Positions 22,363 to 33,500 of a DNA stretch of 64,000 nt are shown piece by piece. Every line of letters begins with the position of its first letter. Position 1 is the first letter of the stretch. The notes under the pieces are model-generated. The model ran no database searches and was not told the DNA's origin. It was given only the letters and a program-made list of their open reading frames with translations. The stretch is from Fonsecaea monophora (lineage: Eukaryota; Ascomycota; Eurotiomycetes; Chaetothyriales; Herpotrichiellaceae): positions 434,001-498,000 of the forward strand of contig NW_019173939.1 in assembly GCF_001642475.1 (NCBI RefSeq). The letters are read 5' to 3'. A program made the position numbers and the translations under genes.

Positions 22363-24751
22363 ATGGCGTCAGAGAGTCGCAGGCTCCCTATCCAGGTTGA
22401 AGCTATCATCAAACAGATAAATGACATCCATGTCCACTCAAACAATCATATTATCACCACCGATCAATTAGAAGTGTGGACCCGCAGATACACCGAAGAC
22501 CTTCGACCCGGCACTTATCTCGTAGGTACCGCACAGGAGGAGGAAGAGCTCGCAAGCCACGGCAATACCCGGAATATCCACGGCGTCGAATTCGCTGCAC
22601 CCCCCACCTTCGGATTTCCAGACATGGATATCGACGAGGAGGAAGAAGATATCCAGGACGAACCCATGGTCGACCTACATCCCGCGGCCGACGACACTTT
22701 CGAAGACGAGGACATCCTCATCCGTGGGAGTTCTGATCGCAGGCTTTGGGTAAACGGCGAAGTGTGGCACGTTGCAGAGTATTTAGGCAAGCATTGGGTG
22801 GATATGATTGTGAGATCATCAATGCCCTTCTCGATCGGACATGCTGACCATTGTTTCTAGATGCAAATGCACTCGATCAAGCCCCTTCCAACACCTGTTG
22901 GCATGGTGGTCAAACCATATGACTATCAATTGAAAGGCGCGGCTCAAATGGACTGGTGTTTGGAAGGGCCATTCAAATTCTTCTTTCTCGGTGATCGTAT
23001 GGGAATGGGTAAAACTCTGACAACCACGCTTGCATTGTGGATGAGAAAAGACGAGCCTGGAATGTCTCTGGTTGTGGCACCTGCCAGCGTCTGTGCACAA
23101 TGGGTTAGAGATATCCATCGATACTTTGACGAGGTGAGTTTCAGCGCCAAATCGACAGCCTCGAATACAGATCAGTAGGCTGATTCTCACTTGGCAAGGA
23201 ACATGGTCTTCGCGCATATTGGCTGACCGATTCACGAATTTCTGCCACTCGGCTCCTTTCGCAGGGCTACGACATCATTGTGGTCACATACGAGTTTCTG
23301 GAAGCATCCTCAAGGTCAATCAGAACGTTCCAGTCCCGCATTGAAGCCCACGTTAATGCGGTACGAGATGGACGAAAGCGCTCACAATTACCCAAGCGGC
23401 CCACTTCAGCACTGTTCTCTCCCTTGCATATAACGATACAGCGCCCAATCAAGCGCACTGTCGTTGACGAGGCACAAGGTATTAGTAAACGTTCTGGGAA
23501 AAGACATCAAGCCGTCAAACTACTTCCGACAACTTCAATAGTGTGCCTCTCCGGTACGGCAGCGCATAATAAATGGACTGCATTCAGTGGATACACTGAT
23601 TACGTGAAGGGGATCCCCTGGAAAACTCATGCTGACTTTATGCGTACCTTTTGCGGCACCAATGCTGATGAAAACTATCCTGGTATCATCGAAACGAGAC
23701 TTCTCCAGCGGTTCCTCCAGGAGTTCCTGGTTGCTCGTCCTTTAGACGCCTTTGCCGCATCAAGGTTACATGGCCTGCGGTGCTGGTCTCTCCGCTTTCA
23801 ATTGGATCAGTTCGATGTCAATTTAGTTGCAGCATTCACAAAGAAGTACAAAGAAGAGAGTGCCAGAGCTGCACAGGGGGGCCAAGATTACTCTGGTCAG
23901 AAAAGGAAAGGTAACCATAATTCAAAGAGTCGAGCTATGCTCTACGCTGCTAAGGCTCGCGCAGCTGCTGCGCATCCTCTACTTCTCGCGGAAATAACCA
24001 ATGGGAACAAGAAGATGGAGAAGATGAAGAAGCCTAGAGATGCATCTAACAATGACAAAACCAACAACAAGACGCCCGTGCTAGGGAAACGGACGATCAC
24101 AAGCGAGGATATCGATCAAAACGAGCGAGCACTCTGGCTGGAACTCGTGAAAAGAGACCCGTTCCTGGAGCAATGCTCAGCCCGTGTTCGAGCAGCTTTG
24201 ACCACGTACGACTGGTTTCGTCAACAATATCCAACGGAGAAGATCGCTATATGCTCGACCTCCCTCAAGTTGCTCGACATCGTGGCAGAGGTTCTCAGAA
24301 GAAAATACGGAATCGACGCGGTCCGATTCGATGGTTCCATCCCCCCTCTCAAGCGAACATTCATCTTGCGGAAACTGGATACTGAACCACCATGCGTTCC
24401 TTTGCTGATTACTGCAGGCTCGGGTAAGTGGTGCATACTGACGACAAAAATGAGAGCTTTACTAACTAAGTAATGTCAGGGGCTTACGGGATCAACATTG
24501 TCAGCGTTTCTTGTATCATTCAGATGGAACCCTGGTGGAATATCAACAACGAAGAGCAGTTGGTTTGCCGTGCTTACCGCATCAATCAACAATCAGAGGT
24601 CAAATACATCCGTTTGGAGGCAGAGAACAGTGAAATAGATCAGGAAATTATGCGTGTACAGCTGAGAAAGAAGGCTATCAACGATCGTTTGATGGCGCCG
24701 TTGGTCCATCGACACGATGAACAGCCGAGGATTTTGGATCTCCTTCTCTGA
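22363..24751 (+). CDS. SNF2-family helicase/ATPase
   Basis: Four exons (22363-22809, 22861-23133, 23265-24423, 24480-24751; introns 51, 131 and 56 nt, all GT-AG) give 716 aa. SNF2-type motifs in order: Walker A DRMGMGKTLT (about residue 195), motif Ia LVVAPASVCAQW, motif II VVDEAQGI (DEAQ instead of DEAH), motif III LSGTAAHN, motif IV region KIAICSTSLKLLDIV with FDGS, motif V GAYGINIVSVS followed by QMEPWWN, and motif VI QLVCRAYRINQQSEVKYIRL with its arginine fingers. The N-terminal 150 residues are acidic and unrelated to known accessory domains; no RING, HIRAN or bromodomain is visible. A long charged insertion separates the two lobes. The protein likely remodels or translocates on DNA, perhaps during element transposition. 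Confidence 0.85.
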
Positions 24752-25842
24752 GTCAAGTCACCTCGAAGAATGAGCGGAGAGGCACATCCATTCGCAGAGT
24801 CGACAGCGTCGTTCTAACATCATTTTTGGCGTCAATGAAACATCTTCAAGCTTTGCAGTCCTGGAGAGCGCTACATCATCACAAACTTGGATTACTCTTC
24901 TCGCTATGGTGTCGAAGAACACGGGTGAAATCGTAACATATCACGTGAACCGATTTGTGACTTGCAGCCCTAGAATTCACTAAAAAGTACGTTTTCTGCT
25001 GTGATATGTTGACTGATCTTGTTGAAACACCCTTCGTCTCGTACCATACGGGTTCTCAGTCAACCCATGTTAGAAAGCACCTTTTATCCTGGCTCTTCAG
25101 GAAACATCGCCGTCTCGCGCCAGACGGGTTCTCAGTCAACCCCTATTAGAAAGCGCCTTGTACCCTGGCTCTTCAGAAATCATCGCCGTCTCGTGCCGCA
25201 TCGATTATTGTTGATGTTAGCTATGGGGAAGAGTGGTACACTGGCTGGGTGTATCGTTAGCAGCATGTCTTTGACCATTCCAACGTCTTGACTGCCAGGC
25301 AAAAGATCTGTGTTTGCTGTCTCGCACCGACTGCGATCTTGCGGTCAGGCCTCGCTGGAGGGGAGGAGCACAGTTTCACATGTCAGCAGAGATCTCTTAC
25401 TTTGACGTCGTGGAAGGCTCACCGCGGCCCCCGCCACCCTCCTCCCTTCTTCCTCTTCTTCCTGCTCTACTTCACATCTTTTCCTCTTACACTTCTTTGA
25501 TTTTGACCTTCTTTCCAGCTATCATTGTTATTTTCGGCCTCGGAACCCAGTATCTTCGCCGCTAACCTACAGATCGAACCGACCTCGTCGAATTGACACC
25601 TGTGAGGCGTCTGTCACACCCAAAGATCCGACGCTGACACTGAGAACAGGATAACCTTGCTACACTCACCCGCGAGACGGTCACGTAGACGTGAAACGCT
25701 GGATATTTGCTCATTTGATCGCGACCGAAGCACCCTGATCGCGCAGCTCCGATTTCTTGACGCTGGCCCACATCAGACCCACTTCAACCCTGCAGAAAGA
25801 CATTGGCACGAGACGTCCTTGTGGCCTTTAGAGTATCTCATA
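24752..25842. other. Element intergenic region with tandem repeats
   Basis: Non-coding interval between helicase and 730-aa gene. It contains a TCGACAGCGTCG dyad at 24800, just after the helicase stop, the 76-bp tandem array at 25036-25197, GTCTCGCACC at 25319, a dyad CGAC-CTC-GTCG at 25580 and GGCACGAGAC at 25805, shortly before the next start codon. Some in-frame sequence upstream of 25843 is open to 25657 but reads like leader. Confidence 0.6.
25036..25197. repeat. 76-bp tandem repeat carrying GTCTCGYRCC
   Basis: GTCTCG(T/C)(A/G)CC recurs at 25036, 25112 and 25188, exactly 76 bp apart. The first two units are complete and share GGGTTCTCAGTCAACCC, TTAGAAAGC and CTGGCTCTTCAG; the third begins at 25188 and breaks off soon after. 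Confidence 0.85.
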
Positions 25843-28035
25843 ATGCCTCAAAAGACGAAGGCGTCACGAAGCTGGATGGCGGATGAGACCGTGGCGAACC
25901 AGGAATGCGACAATACGACTGATACCGGAGCGAACCCACTCGTCACTGATGGGGAATGCTTCACGGCACGAGACACGACTTCTGGAGACACCCTTGAGCC
26001 GGTGGAACCAGGAGAGCGCGATGGAACTGCCTGTGCCCAGGTGAACATAACTTCTGACCCTTCGAGACAGTCTCCGGCACGAGATGCTCCCCCTTCGGTG
26101 AGATCCTTATTCAATGCAGATGCACTTCGTACAGCCATCAGCAAGGGAATTGATGAGGCGTTTAGTGAGGGGGAACCACGAAACGCCCCGCCCATCACGA
26201 AAAAGCAACAAAAGAAGCGAAAAGCCGCTACAAACCAGGGCATGGAAGACGAGCCAGGGACATCCAAGAAGAGTAAAACGATTGAGGATAAAGGTAAGGG
26301 CGCGCTGAGGGGAAGAGCAAAGAAGATCCATGAGCACTCTACCGCTTTGGAAATCTCCAAGATCACTGAGGAGCTTCAGAAGAAGGGAAAGGATGTGGCG
26401 CGAGAACTCGGGATATTCTTAGAAGGTGATCAGGTGGTTCTCAAAGTGGCAGGCCTTACTATTCCCGCCTCCGATGCTCCCCAATCTGAGAAACGCCGCT
26501 TCGATGCAGCCCTATCGTCCGCAATCATGGTCACCGAGAACAAACACATGACGGAAAGTTGGTGGCAGTGGACTTCTCAGCAAGTCGAGAAAACCCTCGG
26601 AATTCGACAGCTGGATGAGGGAGAAACTGCAGTTGATATCCAACAACTCTTAGATGGCACGAGACGCCGGGATTCAAGTCAGTACTCGGCTGAAGAGAGT
26701 GATTCGCAGGTGGAGGATGGTCAAAAGAGCCGAGGGGGCGGCCAGGTTGCCAGGAAATACCTAGAATCCATGAATATGTTGGGTAGTCAACGAAGGAACC
26801 CTACTCCAAGGGGATCGAAGGTTACTATGACGACGAATTCGCTCATTCGAGAAGGGTTAGCTTTACAGGATCAAAAGAAGGCTCGAATACCGGATTCTGT
26901 ACGTTACCCAACTCTACCTTCTAACCATCCAAACTGGTCAAAAGTTGTCACCAAGGCCGAGCTTTATACTTTTATCAAGGAGTATCCTTTTCAGAAAACG
27001 ACACGTCATGAACTACTTCCGAAGTATTTCGGTAACCGCGGCAACATATACCTGAAAGGTCCGGGCCTCGACCTTGTCAAAGAATGGGTTGCTCGGTTGG
27101 AGGAGATCGGAAAGGGGGAATTCCCGAAAGATATGATCCCTATTGAAGTGATGGTCGGTCTCCTGGCGAGGTACAATGAGACTGTGGCCAGACTATCAAC
27201 TCATGGGATGATCAACAGCGAAGGAAGAATCAGGAAGAAGGCTTTGCCAAAGCTTGAGGAAAATCGCGACCCTACCACGGGAAAGTTCTTGAAAACCGGT
27301 CCAGGAGATGGTGATGTCCGTCCCCTTAATGAACTGGGGGCCCGTGAGGGTGTTGTTCTAGTGCTGCAAAACAACTACACCACTCAGAATCGGAAGACGC
27401 AGGAACGGACGGATGTGACGCGGTCGGCCCTTCAATCCGGAACTTTGGAACTGGCTAAAAACAGACACATTCAGGATCAAAAGATGGACGCGATGTTGAA
27501 GGCCTTTAACGCCCAGCTGTCAACTATAAAGGCTCATCCGGACACAGACACCAGCGCTCTAGCACGTCAAATCGAGGAATTGCGAGCCATAGTCAGAGAC
27601 CAGACATCCGAGCTTTATTCGCTGAAGAAAGAATACCTTGAAGAAAAGAAGAAGCGAGAGCAGAGAGACGAGATGCTGCTTACGCTTCATAATATGCTGA
27701 TCGGAGACACTCGTGACTTCTTGATGGGCTCTGCGGGACGAGACGCGGAGGAAATGAGTGGAGCATATGCGGAGATCTCAAAATTGTGGCTGGGCGTCTC
27801 GCATCATGGGATGGGTGAGCATAGTCAGCCTTCGCAGACGGCCTTGAAAGTCTCCAAAGCCAAAGGATCTCCGCGGCGTATCAAGGAGGAGATAGTGGAC
27901 AACGATGATACTGACAGCCTCTCTTCGGAGGGAGAAGAAGCTAACTCACCCGCTACCAGACTGCAACAGATGATCCTCGCCCGTAACCTCCTTGAACAGG
28001 CAGACGACGAATCCAGCGAAGGAGATGCGTCCTGA
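25843..28035 (+). CDS. Element protein of unknown function, 730 aa
   Basis: A single-exon 730-aa frame from MPQKTKASRSWMADET; the frame is open upstream to 25657 (792 aa), but the extra 62 residues look like leader sequence. The N-terminal third is low-complexity and basic (KKQQKKRKAATNQG region). The middle region shares a pattern with the broken gene at 34750-37116: STALEI, LGIF...G, a PxxxAPxxEKRxFxAA segment, RYPxL...HPNW, NRG...L and GxxRPxNxLGxxE...VLxxxxxxN. The C-terminal third has a coiled coil near residue 610 (IEELRAIVRDQTSELYSLKK). I recognise no known domain. Three GGCACGAGAY motifs fall within the coding region in different reading frames. Confidence 0.75.
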   Translation: MPQKTKASRSWMADETVANQECDNTTDTGANPLVTDGECFTARDTTSGDTLEPVEPGERDGTACAQVNITSDPSRQSPARDAPPSVRSLFNADALRTAISKGIDEAFSEGEPRNAPPITKKQQKKRKAATNQGMEDEPGTSKKSKTIEDKGKGALRGRAKKIHEHSTALEISKITEELQKKGKDVARELGIFLEGDQVVLKVAGLTIPASDAPQSEKRRFDAALSSAIMVTENKHMTESWWQWTSQQVEKTLGIRQLDEGETAVDIQQLLDGTRRRDSSQYSAEESDSQVEDGQKSRGGGQVARKYLESMNMLGSQRRNPTPRGSKVTMTTNSLIREGLALQDQKKARIPDSVRYPTLPSNHPNWSKVVTKAELYTFIKEYPFQKTTRHELLPKYFGNRGNIYLKGPGLDLVKEWVARLEEIGKGEFPKDMIPIEVMVGLLARYNETVARLSTHGMINSEGRIRKKALPKLEENRDPTTGKFLKTGPGDGDVRPLNELGAREGVVLVLQNNYTTQNRKTQERTDVTRSALQSGTLELAKNRHIQDQKMDAMLKAFNAQLSTIKAHPDTDTSALARQIEELRAIVRDQTSELYSLKKEYLEEKKKREQRDEMLLTLHNMLIGDTRDFLMGSAGRDAEEMSGAYAEISKLWLGVSHHGMGEHSQPSQTALKVSKAKGSPRRIKEEIVDNDDTDSLSSEGEEANSPATRLQQMILARNLLEQADDESSEGDAS

Positions 28036-28655
28036 TTCCGAGGCTTCACATCGATCCTTTGATGTTTGTGGCGAGCTAAATCAAGACTGGAGCTGGCACG
28101 AGATGCTCTTTCAGTGACGACTCATCGGCGGAAGAGAAACTTCAAGCATCTGCGACCATTTTTCGATAATCATCTTCACCAAATAATCCAAAAAAAAAAA
28201 AAAAAGAACGACACCGGCGGTGCTGGCGGATGAAACATTGGCTGGAGTTGGCGTTAGCTTGGCTGGTTTCGACGCGGACGGTTCTTGCGCGGTGTTTCTT
28301 ATTTTTGCGCTGACCACTGGGTTCTTTCTATCCCTATTTCTCCGGTATCGCAACAACTTGGGTGCTAGATGGATGTGCTACTGTACTGCGGCACGAGACT
28401 ATTTAGTCTCCCCGTCTGATGGTCGCTAAGGTGAGGAAGAGGCACTTTACAAGAACTGCTAGTTATTAGACACAGTCCTTTCTAAACACTACAAAATAGG
28501 ATTGCTAGCCTTCGTTGCTGCTCAAGATATCCACTTTTTGTAACTTGAACTTACGTACAAGACGACATGCCTATTTGCATCTGCATTTCCAATGTCCCCT
28601 CGCCGTGATATCGTCTTTCTCTCCTCTCACCTCGATCAAGTACATCCCTTGCGGT
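28036..28655. other. Element intergenic region
   Basis: Non-coding gap between convergent 730-aa and 497-aa genes. It has GGCACGAGAT at 28095 and GGCACGAGAC at 28390, and a run of 16 A at 28190-28205. No gene is supported. Confidence 0.55.
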
Positions 28656-30149
28656 TCAACTAGGAGACAGGTCCAGACGCCCCAGAATCTCCACTATGTT
28701 ATGAACAGGTTTCACCACCCCTTCGCCCAGAACGTGTGTAAACTCGGCGACAAGGAATTTCGCGACGTGATTAAAGGCAAGCCGGGCAGAGTCAGTGTCT
28801 GGTGCCTCTGCATACTTGACCCAGAAATCAGCAGGCCCCGCACCTTCCAAGACATGGTCCCCGAATTGCGAATTCAGCTTGGCGGAGAAAGAATAGTAGT
28901 AATCCAAGATTGACTGTAGCTTTGCCCCAACAGCAGCAAGTAGAGCGTCCTGCGACTGTTCGTCCATATTCGACGCAGTCGGTTTGGGCTGTGCCTCTTT
29001 TCCCAGAGTTCTGTCGAGGGTAGAGACCAGATCTTTGACGAATCCTTCTTCATCCATGATGTTTTCAATGTTTGCCTGCTGTTTTAGCCGATACATACCC
29101 TCAGCTAGGAGCCCTTTGAGTTGGAAGTTTTTGATTTCTGCACCCTGCTCGTGCATCAGTCGCTGCAAAATAATTACTCTCTCCGCAGTCATATCTTGCA
29201 CGTCGGGCCAAAGTCCCGAAACCTCTTGGACCACACCAGCTGCCCATTCATTCGTGAAATCGACCGTGTCGTTATCGACAAAGCTTTGGAGTGCCGGCTT
29301 CGATTGTAGTGGCCGGTAGGCGATGTCAACATTAATCCTCCTCATAAGCCTCTTCATCTCTTGAAGCAACCAGTCGTCGTGACTCTTCTTGAAGGCCATC
29401 ATCAGCACCTTCATCTCGTTGCCACAGTCCTCGTGGGAATCGACGATAACCTTGCCGACGTTCAATGCTCGTTTGAATGCTTCTTGTTTCGCCGAGGGTT
29501 TCATCTGCAAGCCGACTCGGACAGAGTGTTGTGAGATATTCTTTCTCCATGAAGTTCTCCTCTTCGAGACGTTGGGCTCGGTATCTCGATATTCAAATCG
29601 GAAGAAGACATCGTCTTTGGCCAGCGAATATGGAGTGCATAGCCCCTTATCTGGCTTCAGGAGCACATAGAGCTTCAGCTGCTCGGGGGAGAAGTCGAGG
29701 ATAGGAGTGACGACATAGCTAGTGGGATGTTTGTCATCTTCCCAGGGCAGAATCTCATTCGGTTTGAAGACCCCCACGATCTGTTTGGTGACTCCTGGGT
29801 CTTGTGATCGATACTTCTTGTCGAGGTTCGCTTTGGCATAGCCGACCACGAGGAACTGCCCAGTACCAACCTGGGGGGCTTTGGTATCCTGCTCACGCAT
29901 GGTGAAGTCCATGCTTGGGCGGAAGATGGGTTGTTCGGCTGTTGCGGTGTCTTCCTTGTTCTTCTCGATGACATCGGACCAACTGGTGGTGGAGGCATTG
30001 CGAGCGACAATGACTTGGTGTTTATCTCGCTCGGTGCATTTGTCTTCCATGGCCTTCCCAAAGAGGTTGAAAGCCAGGTTAGGGATCTGCTCCTGCGCAG
30101 CGGTCTTGCCTGCTCGGACTGCCTCTTTTGAAGGAGCTTGAGGCGCCAT
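28656..30149 (-). CDS. Element protein of unknown function, 497 aa
   Basis: A single-exon 497-aa reverse frame starting MAPQAPSKEAVRAGKTAAQE. The composition is that of a soluble globular protein without signal peptide or membrane segment. A beta-rich middle (QFLVVGYAKANLDKKY, TSYVVTPILDFSPEQLKLYV, DVFFRFEYRD) is followed by a helical C-terminal half (AERVIILQRLMHEQ, LLAEGMYRLKQQANIENIM). I recognise no catalytic motif or family. Two CGAC-N3-GTCG dyads lie in the coding sequence (28970, 29260) and one just upstream of the start (30176). The gene is divergent from the recombinase across about 410 bp, so the two may share regulation. Confidence 0.75.
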   Translation of the reverse strand: MAPQAPSKEAVRAGKTAAQEQIPNLAFNLFGKAMEDKCTERDKHQVIVARNASTTSWSDVIEKNKEDTATAEQPIFRPSMDFTMREQDTKAPQVGTGQFLVVGYAKANLDKKYRSQDPGVTKQIVGVFKPNEILPWEDDKHPTSYVVTPILDFSPEQLKLYVLLKPDKGLCTPYSLAKDDVFFRFEYRDTEPNVSKRRTSWRKNISQHSVRVGLQMKPSAKQEAFKRALNVGKVIVDSHEDCGNEMKVLMMAFKKSHDDWLLQEMKRLMRRINVDIAYRPLQSKPALQSFVDNDTVDFTNEWAAGVVQEVSGLWPDVQDMTAERVIILQRLMHEQGAEIKNFQLKGLLAEGMYRLKQQANIENIMDEEGFVKDLVSTLDRTLGKEAQPKPTASNMDEQSQDALLAAVGAKLQSILDYYYSFSAKLNSQFGDHVLEGAGPADFWVKYAEAPDTDSARLAFNHVAKFLVAEFTHVLGEGVVKPVHNIVEILGRLDLSPS

Positions 30150-30558
30150 TGCGGTGGCTCTACGCGGGGTGAAGACCGACAGCGTCGATTCCTTCTACTA
30201 ATGGACTGAAAGTGGATAACTATTGAAGAGAAAAAGAGAGGAAACAACTTGTTGAAGATGGAAGGTGCGAGACAAAGCCTTTGTGAGGTAGGAAGGTGGG
30301 TAGCTAAGGTCTCTTTGGCACTGCCCTGACCAATTCACCACCATATTAGCTACTTCCTCATTTTCCTTTCACCTTCACGTTCACTCCTCACCTTCACTGA
30401 CTGCGTGTCGCTACCTTTGCTGGGTATGCTATCTGCGCCTGAGTTTGATTGTTTGGAATCTGTCTCGTACCGTTGCTGCATCATCTCTGACCAGTGTCTC
30501 CCCTGAGGTGGCCACCTGCACGACAAAGAGGTGGCCCTCCTTATGCCCACGTCTCACA
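30150..30558. promoter_or_regulatory. Divergent promoter of 497-aa gene and recombinase
   Basis: 409 bp between two divergent starts. It contains the dyad CCGACAGCGTCG at 30176 and GTCTCGTACC at 30462, one example of each dispersed element motif. This is where a regulatory role for the motifs would be most natural. Confidence 0.5.
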
Positions 30559-33500
30559 ATGGCCTCTCTAGCCAATATGGACATCGATGATTTTGACTCG
30601 GATGATGAAGACTTTGCTCAAGCAGTCCTTGGCAACCGACCGGTTGTACATCGTCGCTACGCAAAAGCTGGCGAAGATGCACTCTTGAGCATGATCGAAA
30701 ACCAACTTGTCGACCGCGTCGAATCCAAGCAAGCCTTCAAGAACATTGACTTCCTTGATGGCACTGTTGGCTCTGCCTACCTGCGTGCAAAGACGAAGAA
30801 TATGATCCTTGGCTATTTCAAGCTCATCAATCATGAGTGTGTACAGCCTCTTACCTCACTACAGTCAATCGTTACTGATATCTTCATTCCAGTCCGGCTA
30901 TTTGTCCCTCTGGCCAGATCATATTCCGCTACATTGCCACTACTGTGAAAAGAATGAAGCCAGGCGGTCGAGACAAACCCGCACCCAGCCTTCGTACTGT
31001 TCTGCAGGTCTGGAGAGCGACGAACAACTACCTCAGGTTTCAGTACCCCAACTGGAAAGAGAACTATACCTCCTCCGACATGGTCAAGATAAAAACATAC
31101 CTTGAAGAGCAGGTTACACAAGGGAATTTGATCAAAGGATATTGGCAAGAGAGAAATTACTTGGGATTCAGCGTCGTTGTCCGCATGCTGACCATGTACA
31201 TCCGATCTGCTGTGGAAAGTGGATGTCAGAACTGGGATCACGTTATCCTCCACTGTCTGGGTGTTGCTCTCACAGTGGCGTGCTCTTGCAGACCTGGAGA
31301 TGTTGCCAAGAGTGCCGATGCCCCTGATGGAATGTCTTGCTTAACCTGGGACTGTGTCAACCTGCAGGTGATCGCTGACGAATTAGGCGAGGTTCGGAAC
31401 ATCCGTGCAAGACTGATCCTGAAATTTACCAAGGGTCACAAGTGAGTTTGTTCCCACAATGCTCGAGTCGACTGCGTCGGTTTCAGCCGCTTACTGACCG
31501 GTCATAGGGATTCTCTGAACGACGATAAGACTGTCTTCTTCGACAGCCTGGAGCAAGGCGAACACAGTTGTGCATGTACAGTCAAATTATTGCTTGTTCA
31601 CGCCCTGCGAAACGGATTCTGCTATGGCAACACCATTAGCGATGTGCTTAAAGATGCATTGGCTTCGCGCGGCCAGCGTATCAGGTGGAAATACCCCGAT
31701 CAACCCGTGCTCTCTTCCGTGGGTACAAATCTAAGACTGCAGCTCGACACTCCTGCTCCCGCATCACAGATCAAAAGAGGGGTCAGAAAAATGGCAGGAG
31801 TTGCCGGCATTCTTGAGAAAGTCAACGCCAGAGATCTTCGTCGTGGTACCGCACGAGATCTTGCTCATCTCAGCAAAACTTTCAAGGGAGTTTGCGGTAA
31901 AAATGTGGCGGCTGGTCTCGGCCACACCCGAGCCTCTTTGGGCAAAGGAGTCACGGAACGTTACGCTGGTCCTGTACAAGAGGATCTCCTCACCGCGCGT
32001 ACAAAGGACTCTTTTCAGGATCGCATGGCTCCTGAACTCAACGAAGTAACATATGACGATATTCTCCCCACTGTGAGAGCCCAGAGAATCTCTACTTACC
32101 GCATCAATAAGCGTCTCGAGGAGGATGGAATCGACCCGGTCGATGCCTCCATACAGCTCCGACGGGATACAGCTGACATTATTCGACGCGAATCAATACA
32201 CAATGGTCCACCTAAAAAGCGTCTGCCCCAGCCGTCTACTAATGTTCCCAACAAGAAGTCGAAGACGGGAATGAAGCCTGTAGAGGTACTGAAGGACCCG
32301 CCGACGGCTCCGCCCTCTGGCCATCTGAATACCATTCCAACAGGCCGCCAACCGCTTCGAGAGCTTTCACGGTCCGAGATGAACGCATCACAATCCTCCA
32401 CTGACTCGTCAGCCATCGACCCAGGTAAGTAATCTACGACGCGTTCAATTAACCCCGTTGGAACTGACATCTATCCGGGGACACAGCTCTTTTCATGCCC
32501 TCAAATGCTCCTGCTCTTGGCATGGATACTCCACAAGGACCTGCTGCGGCAATTTTCGAGGACCATACTGCTACGAAGCCTCCTTCTGAGATCGATCTCC
32601 TTGGTGCGCGATTGTTCGAAGACCAGCAGATGGTCGACCAGCCACAAGCCAATCATTATAGAACGGTCCCCCAACCCGGCTGGAATGCCCATGTCGATGA
32701 CCATGTCAACGGTCTAGATCAAGAGAGTGCTGCAACGGATTTGGACGAAGAATCTGAGGAGGCCGACGCGCAGCAGCTCACTGCACTTGAAGACATTCTC
32801 TGGGGCTCTTCAGCGTATGAGAGATCGGACGGAAACGACGCGTTCGATTTACAGGCCCAGGAAGATTTCAACCAACAGTTTCTTGCCCTGGCAATATCTG
32901 ATCAGTCTCCGGAAGAGGGTGATGACGATGACTCGGATGATGTCGGCCACGAGTCTCTGCCTGGCCCTGACCACCAGCCATGGTTGATGACTGGACTCGC
33001 CTGGATTGCACACTTCGCCGCAATCAATGAATTTGTCACCAGTAAGCCTCTTCATAAGATGGCATCCGATGAAGTCGCCAAATACTTCCCGGTGGGTAAC
33101 TCCCGTAATGCACCCACAAGACTCAAGCGTTTTTGTCGATTGGGCTGTGGCTCTTTCTTTTGGGGACTCAACAAATTGGACGTTCATCAGGCCTTTTGCA
33201 CTGGGCCTGATACTGAAGACGAATCCGACAAGAAACTTCAATGCGATGAGCCGGGTTGTGAGATGAAATTTACAAAGCGTGGTTCCCTCCTTGCCCACAA
33301 GCAACGGATTCATGCCTTCAAACCAATGAAGTGCCAATCTGGTTGTAATCCGGAAGCTGAAGACTCTCCCGTGTATAACACCTGGCAGGAATATGTTCGC
33401 CACCAAAAAGCAGTTCACTGGACTCTCGCGGAGCCAAGAAAGTGTCCATTGTCCGATGTTTGTGGCTCGGAGACTCGGTTCAAGCTGATAGGCGACCTCA

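Noticed and set aside
28190..28205. A16 run as a poly(A) tail of a retro-inserted sequence
   Set aside because: No target duplication or retro-copied gene adjoins it.
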